Positions 46,301-55,009 of a stretch of 64,000 nucleotides of DNA are shown one piece after another. The notes under the pieces were generated by a model. That model saw only the letters and a list, made by a program, of their open reading frames with translations. It had not been told where the DNA came from and searched no databases. Source of the stretch: Myxococcales bacterium (GTDB taxonomy: Bacteria > Myxococcota_A > Polyangia > Polyangiales > Polyangiaceae); NCBI GenBank assembly GCA_013297655.1, contig JAAFHV010000007.1, positions 1 through 64,000 of the forward strand, read 5' to 3'. Each line of letters begins with the position of its first letter. The first letter of the stretch is position 1. The position numbers were made by a program, and so were the translations under genes.

Positions 46301-46311
46301 TGTATTTTACA
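46301..46311. repeat. TGYA-N3-TRCA dyad between convergent genes
   Basis: TGTATTTTACA lies in the 111-bp spacer between the ends of the YraN-type gene and the HAMP-protein gene, where no promoter is needed. Confidence 0.5.
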
Positions 46312-46376
46312 GCGGCTTTGGGTGTAGATCGCACACGATGCGACGCGTGCAGGGTGCAGGGGTTTCTGCGCGCGCT

Positions 46377-47084
46377 TCAGGCTTCGAGCGCGCGCTTCAT
46401 CTCGTCGCGGACGCCGGTGATCTTGGAGATCGCTTCGTCGCTCGCGCCCGAGTCGCGCGCCGCTTGGATCGCGACCTCGAGATCTTCGACCTCGCGGAGC
46501 TGCCGCGCTTTGATCTTCTCCACCATCGTCGCGAAGGTCTCGAAGAAGTCCTGCAGCTCGTCGCCCTTGCGGAGCTTGCCGTAGAACGTGAGCTTCCCCT
46601 CCCCTACTTGCGTGAGGAGGAGCTTCATCTTGTAGATCGGCCCCGCGACCTTGTGCGTGAAGTAGATGCCGAGCACGCCGATGAGGAGCACCATCAGCGC
46701 GAGCGCGCCGACCAGCACGCGCATCATGGTGCGCTGCTCACCCGCGAGCGCTTTTTGCTGCGCTTGAACCTTGTCTGCCGCGTTCGTCGACTCGGACCCG
46801 AACGCCTTCGCGAGCTCCGGATCGCTCCCGTAGATCGGGTCCTTGGAGATTTGGAGCGCGACGACCTCGCTCACCTTTTTGCTCTCCTCGACGACCTTCT
46901 GGCTCTCGGCGACGACCTTCTCGCTCGTGCGCCAGAGGAACACCCCGAGAGGAGCCGCGATCGCGATCGCCACCGTCACGATGAAGCCCGTGTATTTGAG
47001 CTGGAAGCGCGAGTCGACGATGTAGTTCTTGACGCTACGCTTGTACTTGGGGCGCGGTGCGGCTGCGGCCTCGGCGGTGCTCAT
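46377..47084 (-). CDS. Two-helix membrane protein with HAMP domain and no output domain
   Basis: A 235-residue inner-membrane protein. A basic N-terminus with KNYIVDSRFQLKYTG leads into TM1 (about 32-51). A periplasmic, coiled-coil-prone loop (52-118) and TM2 (about 121-142) follow, then a HAMP domain (THKVAGPIYKMKLLLTQVGE and the second helix DELQDFFETFATM). It ends in a short helix. No kinase, methyl-accepting, cyclase or DNA-binding output is encoded, so it is either a stand-alone signalling adaptor or a partner of other HAMP proteins. Nothing beside it suggests a stimulus. It ends 111 bp from the convergent YraN-type gene and diverges from the small secreted protein gene. Confidence 0.85.
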   Translation of the reverse strand: MSTAEAAAAPRPKYKRSVKNYIVDSRFQLKYTGFIVTVAIAIAAPLGVFLWRTSEKVVAESQKVVEESKKVSEVVALQISKDPIYGSDPELAKAFGSESTNAADKVQAQQKALAGEQRTMMRVLVGALALMVLLIGVLGIYFTHKVAGPIYKMKLLLTQVGEGKLTFYGKLRKGDELQDFFETFATMVEKIKARQLREVEDLEVAIQAARDSGASDEAISKITGVRDEMKRALEA

Positions 47085-47264
47085 TCTTCCTATCGTGCCC
47101 GGTCGCCCATTCCTTGGCTAGTTTTCGCCCCGGCCATGCGCGCGCGATGACCTGCTCGTAACTATGCGACTTCACGTGTGCACCCGCGTTTGGTCTGGAC
47201 GCCACGAAATCGCGTGGTAAGGCGCGGGCTCTCCCGACTGGCTCGGGGGTGGAGGGTGTCGATC

Positions 47265-47576
47265 ATGAAGCGAGCACTTACCTGCGCTATCGTCGCAGTC
47301 GCCTTTACGCTGGTCTCCCCCGGCGCCGAGGGCGTGGTCCACGCGGACGAGCCGGCCTCCACGACCCACCACGTTCACGGCATCATCACGGCGGTCGACG
47401 ACGGGCACCTCACGATCGCGTCGATGCAGACCACCGTGAGCGGGAAGCTCGATCCCAAGCGCACGCGCGTCACGTTGAACGGGAAGCCCGCGAAGCTCTC
47501 CGACCTCAAGCTCACCGCGCACGCCAAGGCCGAGCTCTGCCTCGACGACATCTGGGTCGCGATCGACGCCCACTGA
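47265..47576 (+). CDS. Small secreted beta-strand protein
   Basis: A 103-residue exported protein with signal MKRALTCAIVAVAFTLVSPG. The mature part (VHGIITAVDDGHLTIASMQT and LNGKPAKLSDLKLTAHAKAE) looks like the small OB-like domain (DUF5666-type) of secreted proteins; the match is by eye only. GGAGGG about eight bases before ATG 47265 decides the start against the longer open frame. Function unknown. The lipoprotein gene 108 bp downstream is on the same strand. Confidence 0.75.
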   Translation: MKRALTCAIVAVAFTLVSPGAEGVVHADEPASTTHHVHGIITAVDDGHLTIASMQTTVSGKLDPKRTRVTLNGKPAKLSDLKLTAHAKAELCLDDIWVAIDAH

Positions 47577-47684
47577 CCGCCGACGCAACGCGCCATCGCG
47601 GAACGCAGGATCGGCCTTCGATTCGAGCACCTCGCGAGCGCAACGCGGGCGAGCGTGACGTCGAAGATTTGCTACGGTCGTCTC

Positions 47685-48980
47685 GTGCAGAACCGCGCTT
47701 CCTTTCGTAAATCGCGGGCCCTCGTGCTCGCTGGGCTTACCATCGTGGCCTCGTTCGCGGCCTGCGCCGAGAGCGTAGAGAAGAAAGACTTCGGCGAAGA
47801 CTTCTCCGACTCTGGCCGCCGCGACGCTACGACCGTCGCGCCCGACGGGGCGGTCGTGTTGGCCGACGGCGCGATCGTCGCGCCAGAAGACGCGACCCCC
47901 GCGGACGACGCGACCGCCGACACGGCGGCCCCCGACGCCGACACGTGCACCGGGGCGATCGCGGTCCTCGTCGGCGACGACACTTCGCTCAAGGGCGCGG
48001 TGAAGACCCGCGGCGCGTGGACGACGCAGACCCTCGCCGGTGACGCCGCCCTCTCCGGGCCGGCCCTCGTCGCGTTCGGGACCGGTTTCTCCGGCGTGAT
48101 CCGCAGCACGGGGGACGCCTTGAAGACCGTGAGCGCCACCGGCACCGCGTTCGGCGCGACGGCCCGGATCGGCACCGCGAGCACGCGCAGCACACCTTCG
48201 CTCGCGACGAACGGAACCGCCCTCCACGTCGTCTTCCAGGACCTCGCCTACAAACACGTGCATGCTACATGGACCGGCGCGGCCTTCGACACGCCGGCCG
48301 ACCTCGGCGCACAGAGCTTCGGCGCCGAGCCCCCTGCAGCGGCGATGGTCGGCAACGAGCTCGTGGTCGCGTTCGGCGGCGACGCCGAGGGCCCGCTCGT
48401 CACACAAGTACGCACCGGAACGACCTGGGCCGCCGTCGCCCCCGTGACGGGAACGAACGTGTGCGCGACCGCGGGAGGCGGCGGAGTCTCTCGCTGCGGC
48501 GGCGCGCCCGGCATCGTCGCGACGGGTGGCGCGACGACCGATCTTCTCGCCCTCCACATCGACAAGGCCACCCGCCTCCTTACGCCGAGCACGCGAAACG
48601 CGACCACCAAAGCAGTGAGCGCCCAGACATCCCTCGCGGCAGGCACCACGAGCGACGACGAGGTCTTCCTCGCGAAGATCGGCGCGACGAAGGCCCTCGC
48701 GGCGTTTCGAGGGCAAAATGGCCTCGGATACGCGAGCGTGATCGACCTCGCGCAGAGCCCTCCCTCGTTCGCGGCGCCGGTGCAGCTCTCGGCGACAGCG
48801 CTCGCTTCCGTCCCCCGCATCGCGGCGGGTGTCTGCGGCGACGACGCGGTGGCCGTGCTCGTGACGACGGCGGGTCAAGCTCGCCTCGTCCACCTCCGCG
48901 GCACCACGTGGGGTGGCGAAGAAGCGGTCGGCACCGTCGGTGCGTCGAACCGCGTCGCGGCGGTCGCGACGCGCCCCTGA
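47685..48980 (+). CDS. Lipoprotein, repetitive beta-sheet protein
   Basis: A 431-residue lipoprotein (lipobox SFAAC near residue 26 from GTG 47685). An Asp/Ala-rich linker (about 35-80) leads to a body of short beta repeats (for example GPALVAFGTGFSGVIRSTG and TPSLATNGTALHVVFQDLAY), as in sialidase/BNR-like propellers, though no Asp-box is convincing. Function unknown. GTG 47685 was chosen because the signal peptide begins there. A TGYA-N3-TRCA dyad (48259-48269) occurs in the coding sequence, and two more lie just past the stop. Confidence 0.78.
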   Translation: MQNRASFRKSRALVLAGLTIVASFAACAESVEKKDFGEDFSDSGRRDATTVAPDGAVVLADGAIVAPEDATPADDATADTAAPDADTCTGAIAVLVGDDTSLKGAVKTRGAWTTQTLAGDAALSGPALVAFGTGFSGVIRSTGDALKTVSATGTAFGATARIGTASTRSTPSLATNGTALHVVFQDLAYKHVHATWTGAAFDTPADLGAQSFGAEPPAAAMVGNELVVAFGGDAEGPLVTQVRTGTTWAAVAPVTGTNVCATAGGGGVSRCGGAPGIVATGGATTDLLALHIDKATRLLTPSTRNATTKAVSAQTSLAAGTTSDDEVFLAKIGATKALAAFRGQNGLGYASVIDLAQSPPSFAAPVQLSATALASVPRIAAGVCGDDAVAVLVTTAGQARLVHLRGTTWGGEEAVGTVGASNRVAAVATRP

Positions 48981-48997
48981 GCCGCCGTCGCAGCACG

Positions 48998-49029
48998 TGC
49001 ATCTTGCATGCACTCGGCTGTATATTGCA
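48998..49029. repeat. Two TGYA-N3-TRCA dyads between convergent genes
   Basis: TGCATCTTGCA (48998-49008) and TGTATATTGCA (49019-49029) sit 21 bp apart in the 58-bp spacer between the lipoprotein gene and the convergent YfcE-type gene. Confidence 0.55.
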
Positions 49030-49038
49030 CGCAAGAGG

Positions 49039-49602
49039 TTACGGCGGGAGCCAGCGCTCGCCGGTCGCGACGTCGAGGTGGACGAGCGAGATCCCTTCGC
49101 GCGCGATCGTCGCGAGGCCCAGCACGATCGGCAAGTGGAAGCGCTTGGGGCCCACCGAACCGGGGTTGAACACGGCGACGGCGCCGCGATTCGAGACGAA
49201 CGGGACGTGGGAATGCCCGCAAAATACGAGCTGCGCGCTCTCCTTCGTGGCGAGCCGAAGCACCTCCGCGCGGAGCTTCGCCCCGTAGACGGCGATATGG
49301 GTCACCAGCACGTTCACGAGCGCGCCTCGTTCGTCCTCCACTTGCACGACCGCGTGATCGGGCACGTCGTTCACCTTCACGTCGATGTTGCCTCGGACGG
49401 CCACGACCTCGCCGTAGGGCCGTAGCATCTCGAGCACCGACAAGTCCCCGATGTCGCCGGCGTGGACCACGAGGTCGGGCGCGATCTCGCCGAGGCGCTC
49501 GCAAAGCTTAGGGTGCGGACGCGAGTGGGTATCGGCGACGACCGCGACCCGCAGGGGGCGCCCCACCGGCACGCGCACGCGCCGTCGAACGAGCGACTTC
49601 AT
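49039..49602 (-). CDS. YfcE-type metallophosphoesterase
   Basis: A 187-residue calcineurin-like phosphoesterase. Metal-binding motifs are intact: [10 protein letters not shown] (Asp-x-His), VVHAGDIGD (Gly-Asp), AVRGNID (Gly-Asn), THIAVYG and FCGHSHVPF (Gly-His-x-His), ending with the NPGSVGPKR loop of YfcE/MJ0936-type phosphodiesterases. These enzymes hydrolyse phosphodiesters in vitro; the physiological substrate is unknown. ATG 49602 overlaps the stop of the upstream lipoprotein gene (ATGA). The long frame that runs further upstream is discarded because it reads through that gene out of frame. Confidence 0.92.
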   Translation of the reverse strand: MKSLVRRRVRVPVGRPLRVAVVADTHSRPHPKLCERLGEIAPDLVVHAGDIGDLSVLEMLRPYGEVVAVRGNIDVKVNDVPDHAVVQVEDERGALVNVLVTHIAVYGAKLRAEVLRLATKESAQLVFCGHSHVPFVSNRGAVAVFNPGSVGPKRFHLPIVLGLATIAREGISLVHLDVATGERWLPP

Positions 49603-50183
49603 AGGCTGCCGAGGTACGAGACCTTCGGTGGAGCGCCGGAGTCGGGGAAGAACACGGTGATCGGCGCTGGCATGCCCGCGACGCCATCTCGTTTCGCGAC
49701 GAAGTAGTCGACCGTGCGTCCCTTCTCGCCAGTAGGGCCGAACCCGATCGCCGTCACCTTGCCTGGCCGCACGCGCGTGATCTTCACCGGCGATGCATAC
49801 CCCGAAGCCGCCGCGAACGCCTTCTTGAACGAGAACGTGCGCGTATCGGCGGAGAGATCGGCGCCGGTCGAATCGAGCAGGCTCTTGTGCAAGTACGGGA
49901 TCGCCGCGCGCGCGGCAGAGGCCTCGTCGCGGCTCGAAACGAGCGCCGCGAACGTCGCGTCGAGGAGCGTCGCCGCTCGCGCATCGTCTTGGGCCGAGGG
50001 CGGAGGAGCGACAACGCCGTCTCCGCCCGCCGTGGGCTCTCCTCGACCCGTGGATCCACCGTTCGACGCCGGCGCGCCCGATCCGGCGGGTTGCAACGAA
50101 GGGACGTTGGCCGCCGTGGCGCCCCCACACGCCACCAGCGAGGACGCGATCACGGCGGAGAGCGTGGATCGATAAAAGTGCAT
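49599..50183 (-). CDS. Small lipoprotein of unknown function
   Basis: A 194-residue lipoprotein (signal [18 protein letters not shown], lipobox SLVAC). A Gly/Ser/Pro-rich linker (about 25-60) is followed by a compact alpha/beta domain ending [16 protein letters not shown] do not recognise the family. Its stop overlaps the YfcE-type start, so the two are coupled. The 157 bp upstream hold three 10-bp repeats (50301-50330). Confidence 0.75.
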   Translation of the reverse strand: MHFYRSTLSAVIASSLVACGGATAANVPSLQPAGSGAPASNGGSTGRGEPTAGGDGVVAPPPSAQDDARAATLLDATFAALVSSRDEASAARAAIPYLHKSLLDSTGADLSADTRTFSFKKAFAAASGYASPVKITRVRPGKVTAIGFGPTGEKGRTVDYFVAKRDGVAGMPAPITVFFPDSGAPPKVSYLGSL

Positions 50184-50300
50184 CGGGCCATCATCGCCCG
50201 CTTCGCCTCACGCGCACCAGACGCCATCTCCCAGCCGCCGGCGGACGCCGCCGCGCTCAAGCCCCCGGCGGATGCAGGCCATGACAAAAACAGAGCGTGC

Positions 50301-50330
50301 GTGAGTCGCGGTGAGTCGTGGCGAGTCGCG
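50301..50330. repeat. Three 10-bp tandem repeats
   Basis: GTGAGTCGCG, GTGAGTCGTG and GCGAGTCGCG follow one another in the 157-bp spacer between two minus-strand genes. The period is about one helical turn, so a protein-binding array is conceivable. Confidence 0.6.
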
Positions 50331-50340
50331 CGAGAAGCCC

Positions 50341-51216
50341 TCACATCGAGCCGACGTTGTCCGCGAACTGTTTCGCCGCCGCGCCCGCGACCGCCTCGAG
50401 GAGCTGATCTTCTGCCCCCCGCGAGCCAGGGCTGACGCCGGACATCGAGGCCGACTTTCCGCTCGGCGCGATCAACGATTTTCCCGGATAGGAGAAGATC
50501 GCGATGTTCACCTTCACGCGAAGGCTCCCACCCGAATAATCGAACTTCTCGACCGAGATCGAGAGGTAGAACCCCTTCGCCTTTCGCGACGAGAGGGCCT
50601 TCTTCGCGGCGTCTGGCGCTTCGCGCATCGGCGCGAGCTGAAAGTCGCTGCCCTCGAGCTTCGCACGCACGGCCTTGAGGACCACGGCCTCGACCTCCGG
50701 CGTGGGGCGGTCGGCCGCGTTCGAAACCTGCGAGAGCGCGACGTAGTACTTCGCGTTCGGGTGCTGCGGGGCATCGAACGTTCCGCCTCCCCCCGCGGGA
50801 GGAGCGCTGCCGCCCCCGGCAGGACCGCCGCCGCCTGCCTCTATCCCTTGAATCGCGCGGGTAAGCTGCAGCTTTGGGCCATCGGCCGTTTCGACCGACA
50901 GGCGGGCCTTCAAGCACCCGAGCGACGACGTTCGGTTCAGACGACGAAGCGCAGACGCGGCGGACACGCGGACGATTTCGGCGCCGTTCGAGAGCTCGGT
51001 GCAGAGCGGGGCGACCGCTTCATCGTCGTTGGTGGCGCCGAGCTGGAGCACCGTCGCTGCGCGGACACGCGGGTCGCTCGCGGCGGCGAGGCGCGGCTTG
51101 AGATCGGCGAGCCGCGGAGCCGCGGGCTGCGCGAACGCCTGGCTGGCGGGCGCGAGCGCGACCACGCCAAAGCCGAGGGCGAGAAGTGACGACCGAAGCC
51201 AATGCCCACCTCGCAT
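50341..51216 (-). CDS. Secreted HEAT-repeat-like protein
   Basis: A 291-residue exported protein with signal MRGGHWLRSSLLALGFGVVA, cleaved near AFAQ. The first mature part has two HEAT-like helical units (ADLKPRLAAASDPRVRAATV and GAEIVRVSAASALRRL). After a Gly/Pro hinge comes an alpha/beta domain with FYLSISVEKFDYSGGSLRVK, similar in shape to the assembly domains of outer-membrane-associated proteins. Function unknown. ATG 51216 is preferred; a GTG four codons upstream is possible. It diverges from the large membrane-anchored protein gene. Confidence 0.75.
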   Translation of the reverse strand: MRGGHWLRSSLLALGFGVVALAPASQAFAQPAAPRLADLKPRLAAASDPRVRAATVLQLGATNDDEAVAPLCTELSNGAEIVRVSAASALRRLNRTSSLGCLKARLSVETADGPKLQLTRAIQGIEAGGGGPAGGGSAPPAGGGGTFDAPQHPNAKYYVALSQVSNAADRPTPEVEAVVLKAVRAKLEGSDFQLAPMREAPDAAKKALSSRKAKGFYLSISVEKFDYSGGSLRVKVNIAIFSYPGKSLIAPSGKSASMSGVSPGSRGAEDQLLEAVAGAAAKQFADNVGSM

Positions 51217-51512
51217 GAATGGTTTCACGGTACACCGAACGCTTTCCCCTGGACAGAGGCGAGAGCCGCAAAGATCCTCGAGACGCCGTGCCCGTTTCCC
51301 CACCTTCTGCTCCATTGCAGCGTCATCGTTCGCGTCCACGTGCGTCGACGACACGACGTCGTTGCGCGTCGCCCGTTCGGGTGACCGTGCCGCCGCGAGC
51401 GGGCGAAGACTTCGCTACAGCGCAACGAGCCGTCGCGCCCGAGAGCGCCTCGCCCGCGGGCATCTGCGAGGACCACCTCGCACCGAGGGCGCGAGTCACG
51501 AGCGAGCGCAGA
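51217..51512. other. Spacer upstream of the membrane-anchored beta-domain protein
   Basis: About 296 bp if the plus-strand gene starts at GTG 51513. It contains no recognised promoter or repeat. The plus-strand frame is open from 51219, so part of it could be coding if the true start is earlier. Confidence 0.4.
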
Positions 51513-53384
51513 GTGGATCATGGACAACTCCATTCGACGTCTCCGAGTGGAAAAACTTCAGCCGTCCCCTGCGACGGCGCGAACCTTTCGCCTTCCTCAA
51601 CAACGGCGCTCGCGCGCTCGCTCACGATCGCCCTCGCGTGCTGGATAGGCTTATTTTCCACACGTATCGCACACGCGGAGACGTTCTCGGTACGCGGCGA
51701 GGGTGGCTTCGAGGCACGCGCGACGCGCGACGAAGGGGACCTCGTGCTCCAGGGTGCGCTCCGCGACGACGTCGGTGAGCCAATCGGCAAGCAGCCCGTC
51801 ACCGTGCGCATCACGCACGACGGCCAAGGCGACGACACCAAGGCGCCCCTCGACGCGCTTCGGCTCGCGAAGAGCTGCGGCCTCTCTTCGATCACGATCG
51901 CGCAAGACACGCTCCAGGTGGAGACCGATCCGGGGGGTCGCTTTTGCCTCCGTGTCGCGCTCGCGAAGGAGCGCTACAAAGCGGAGCTCGCGTGGAAGGG
52001 CGCTTCGTTCCTCGAGGCCGCGAAGCTCACCGTGCCGATCGACCTCGGGCGACGCCCGCTCTACGTCGCGTTCGATCCCACGCCGCGTGTGCTCTCCCTC
52101 GACCGCACCCCGGCGCGTTTCTCGGTCCTCGCGGAGAGCCAGGAGAACGGCGCGACGCAAGCGGCTTCCGGACTCAAGCTCGTCGTCGCGACCGGCAAGG
52201 GCGGGTCCGTTCCGCTCGCGACGGTGACGACCGACGCACGCGGCCGCGGCTCGGTCGACGTGGACGCGACGAAGCTAGGACCTCCCGGCGCTCACGAGCT
52301 ATCGCTCTCGTTCGCCGGCGATCCGGACACCGGCCCTGCGAGCGTGGTCGTCCCGCTCGAGGTGCGCGCGAAGGTGAAGCTCACCGCGCCTTCCCTCGAA
52401 GGCGCATCGTCGCGCAACCCCGAGGACGGGATCCCGATCGACGTGACCGTCGATACGGTCGCAGGCCCAGTCCCGGAAGGCGCGGTCGAAGCGCGGGTAG
52501 GCGATCTCGTCGTCGGCGCAGGAAAGGTCGAGAATGGCCGCGCGAACGTGGTCGTGACGTTCGCCGAATCGGGTCGTCGCGAGCTCGAGGTGCGCCTCCG
52601 CTACTTGCAACAATCGCCCTACTACGAGCCCGGCCCAGAGGTGGTCGCGTCGCTCCCCGTGAGCGGCCCGAGCCCCCTCACGCGTGTCCCGCTCGCGGTC
52701 GCGGGCGCCCTCGTGCTCGGGTGGCTCGTGCTCGGAAGGCGACGCACGCCAAGGTCACGCCCTCGCGCCGAGACACGCGACGATCGCAAGCCGATGCTGC
52801 ACGCCGGGCTCGAGGTCCTCGAGACTCGCGCCTCCGCAAAAGATGCAACCTACACGGGTATCGTGGAGGACGCTCACGAGGGCAACGGCATCGCGCGCGT
52901 CCGTGTGTGGGTCACGCGCGGCTCGTTCGTGGGCGAGGAGATACGCGTGAGCGTCGTGACCGACGACGACGGCAGGTTCGCGTTCAGCCTCGAGGGCACG
53001 CTCTCGAGCGACGCCCTTTCCGCCGAGGGGCCGTTCCACGCGAAGCTGACGACCAAGGTCCCTGCCCCGGGGGACCTTCGAATCACGCTCGTGACTCGAA
53101 AAAGGAAGCTCCTCGAGCGTCTCGTGGCGTGGGCGAAGCAGCGCGGAGCTCCGTACGATGCGCGTCCGGAGCCCACTCCTGGCCATGTCAAGAGGGCTGC
53201 GCGAGAAGACGACGTGGCGACCTGGGCCCGAGCGGTCGAGGAAGCGGCGTTTGCGGGCCAAGAGGTCGACGAGCGCGCAGAAATCGAGATTGATGCACTC
53301 TTTCCGGGTCGTGACGCGAATGCCGAGGCGCGGCGGAGCGCGGAACCGAAGCAAGAAGTGCCGAAGGGCCCGAAGCTCGGTTGA
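51513..53384 (+). CDS. Secreted, membrane-anchored protein with beta-sandwich domains
   Basis: About 623 residues if GTG 51513 is the start. A signal-type segment (RSLTIALACWIGLFSTRIAH) lies at about residues 36-55, followed by Ig-like or carboxypeptidase-regulatory-like beta domains (ITHDGQGDDTK, VETDPGGRFCLRVALA and RVWVTRGSFVGEEIRV). A membrane helix (VPLAVAGALVLGWLVLG) separates the large periplasmic part from a cytoplasmic or outer C-terminal part with a second beta domain and a charged helical end. No ATG lies close to the signal, so the start is uncertain. Function unknown. It precedes ftsY by 61 bp, and the ftsY promoter begins at its last codons. Confidence 0.7.
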   Translation: MDHGQLHSTSPSGKTSAVPCDGANLSPSSTTALARSLTIALACWIGLFSTRIAHAETFSVRGEGGFEARATRDEGDLVLQGALRDDVGEPIGKQPVTVRITHDGQGDDTKAPLDALRLAKSCGLSSITIAQDTLQVETDPGGRFCLRVALAKERYKAELAWKGASFLEAAKLTVPIDLGRRPLYVAFDPTPRVLSLDRTPARFSVLAESQENGATQAASGLKLVVATGKGGSVPLATVTTDARGRGSVDVDATKLGPPGAHELSLSFAGDPDTGPASVVVPLEVRAKVKLTAPSLEGASSRNPEDGIPIDVTVDTVAGPVPEGAVEARVGDLVVGAGKVENGRANVVVTFAESGRRELEVRLRYLQQSPYYEPGPEVVASLPVSGPSPLTRVPLAVAGALVLGWLVLGRRRTPRSRPRAETRDDRKPMLHAGLEVLETRASAKDATYTGIVEDAHEGNGIARVRVWVTRGSFVGEEIRVSVVTDDDGRFAFSLEGTLSSDALSAEGPFHAKLTTKVPAPGDLRITLVTRKRKLLERLVAWAKQRGAPYDARPEPTPGHVKRAAREDDVATWARAVEEAAFAGQEVDERAEIEIDALFPGRDANAEARRSAEPKQEVPKGPKLG

Positions 53385-53410
53385 CGTGCGAGGGACGGGG
53401 TTTCTATAAG
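53381..53410 (+). promoter_or_regulatory. Putative promoter of ftsY
   Basis: TTGACG (53381-53386) and TATAAG (53405-53410), 18 bp apart, about 35 bp before ATG 53446. The -35 overlaps the stop of the preceding gene. This is the best match to consensus in the window. Confidence 0.65.
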
Positions 53411-53445
53411 GGACGCCGGTTTCGCAACGAGGCCCAAGGAGCGCG

Positions 53446-54729
53446 ATGGATAACCCGGTAGCAATCGCCGTCATCATCCTGATCGTTTTGGCGATCGGCG
53501 CTTTTGTCGTGCTCAGGAAGAAAGCCCCCGAGCTTCCTGCCGCGGAAGAGGAGCCCAAGAAGCCCGAAGCGAAGAAGCCGGAGCTCGAGGCCAAAAAGCC
53601 CGAGCCGGCCAAGGCCGAGCCCAAGAAGGCCGAGCCGAAGGCGACGACCCAAGACGCAGAGCCCACGAAAGCCGAGCGGAAAGAGCTCGCGTCGACCGCG
53701 CTCGAGGCCCCGCAGGCCAAAGCCAAGGTTCGCGAGGAAGACATCCCCGTCGACGAGGCCCCCGCCGAAGAGTCGAAGGCTACCGTCGGCACGCCCACGT
53801 CCAAGCGCGACGTCGCCGGGCTCCGCAAGGGTCTCGCGGCTCCGCGCAAGGGCTTCATCGCGCGCCTCGCGGCCCTCTTCACCGGCAAAAAAGAGATCGA
53901 TCCCGCCATCTTGGAGCAGATGGAAGAGGTCATGATCTCGAGCGACGTCGGCGTGAAGACCACGCAGGCGATCCTCGAGCGCCTCCGGGAGCGCCTCGAG
54001 CGCAAAGAGCTCGACGACGGCGCAGCCGTGTGGGCCGCCCTCCGCGCCGAAGCGACGCGCATCCTCTCGGTGGAGCCCGCGAAGCCGCCGGCCGGACGCC
54101 CCCTCGTGCTCCTCATGGTCGGCGTGAACGGCGTCGGGAAGACGACCACGATCGGCAAGCTCTCCACCAAGTGGAGCGCCGACGGCCGCAAGGTCATGCT
54201 CGCCGCGGGCGACACCTTCCGCGCCGCCGCCGTCCAGCAGCTCGAGGTGTGGGGCAAGCGCGTCGGCGCCGAGGTGGTCCGCGGGAAAGAGGGTGCCGAT
54301 CCCGGCGCCGTCGCTTTCGACGCGACCACGAAGGCAAAAGAAGCCGGCGTGGACGTGCTCCTCGTCGATACCGCGGGTCGCCTCCACACGAAGGCGCCCC
54401 TCATGGACGAGATCAAAAAGGTGCGCAAGACGATCGCAAAAGCGATGGATGGCGCGCCCCACGAAACTTTTCTCGTGCTCGACGCGACGACCGGGCAGAA
54501 TGCGCTCACTCAAGCCCAGCTCTTCAAGGAAGCGCTGGACCTCACCGGCATCGTGCTCACCAAGCTCGACGGCACGGCGAAGGGCGGCATCGTGCTCGGC
54601 ATCTGCGACGAGCTCAAGGTCCCGGTCCGCTACGTGGGCTTGGGCGAGCGCGCAGAAGACTTGCGCGAGTTCCACGCAGGTGACTTCGTCGAAGCGCTCT
54701 TCGGCCAAGCAGACGAAACCGATTCATGA
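53446..54729 (+). CDS. ftsY: Signal recognition particle receptor FtsY
   Basis: A 427-residue SRP receptor GTPase. Unlike E. coli FtsY it opens with a clear transmembrane helix (about 5-23, VAIAVIILIVLAIGAFVVL), followed by a Lys/Pro/Glu linker (about 25-115) and the NG domain. GTPase motifs: G1 VGVNGVGKTTT (about 225-235), DTFRAAAVQQL, G3 DTAGRLHTK, G4 TKLDGTAKGG. It receives ribosome-nascent chains from SRP for membrane insertion. It has its own promoter-like element. No terminator is evident after it, and the outer-membrane protein pair downstream has another promoter. Confidence 0.97.
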   Translation: MDNPVAIAVIILIVLAIGAFVVLRKKAPELPAAEEEPKKPEAKKPELEAKKPEPAKAEPKKAEPKATTQDAEPTKAERKELASTALEAPQAKAKVREEDIPVDEAPAEESKATVGTPTSKRDVAGLRKGLAAPRKGFIARLAALFTGKKEIDPAILEQMEEVMISSDVGVKTTQAILERLRERLERKELDDGAAVWAALRAEATRILSVEPAKPPAGRPLVLLMVGVNGVGKTTTIGKLSTKWSADGRKVMLAAGDTFRAAAVQQLEVWGKRVGAEVVRGKEGADPGAVAFDATTKAKEAGVDVLLVDTAGRLHTKAPLMDEIKKVRKTIAKAMDGAPHETFLVLDATTGQNALTQAQLFKEALDLTGIVLTKLDGTAKGGIVLGICDELKVPVRYVGLGERAEDLREFHAGDFVEALFGQADETDS

Positions 54730-54803
54730 GCTGCCATTCCTCTGCAATGCAGACCCAAAATATGCCGCGAAGAAAAGTTCGTAGTCGCTTGGTTGGATTG
54801 TCG

Positions 54804-54833
54804 TTGATTGAGCGAAATCGCGCATGGTATAGT
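54804..54833 (+). promoter_or_regulatory. Putative promoter of the outer-membrane protein pair
   Basis: TTGATT (54804-54809) and TATAGT (54828-54833) with an 18-bp spacer, leaving a leader of about 170 bp before ATG 55010. Confidence 0.55.
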
Positions 54834-54973
54834 CCCGCGCACTTTCGCTGTACGCCTGATTCCCCAATTGTTCTAACTAGTTACGCACCTTGAAGGGTAA
54901 AGCGGCAGAAGGGGTTGCGATGAAGCAGGCTGGGAACACCCCGCCGACTTCCGAAGGTGCGTTCCACCACGGC

Positions 54974-54997
54974 GGTCATTGGCGCGGTCATTGGCGC
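54974..54997. repeat. 12-bp tandem repeat in the leader
   Basis: GGTCATTGGCGC occurs twice in tandem (54974-54985, 54986-54997) directly before the ribosome site GAGGGA of the gene at 55010. It could influence translation of that mRNA. Confidence 0.6.
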
Positions 54998-55009
54998 GGT
55001 CGAGGGAAT

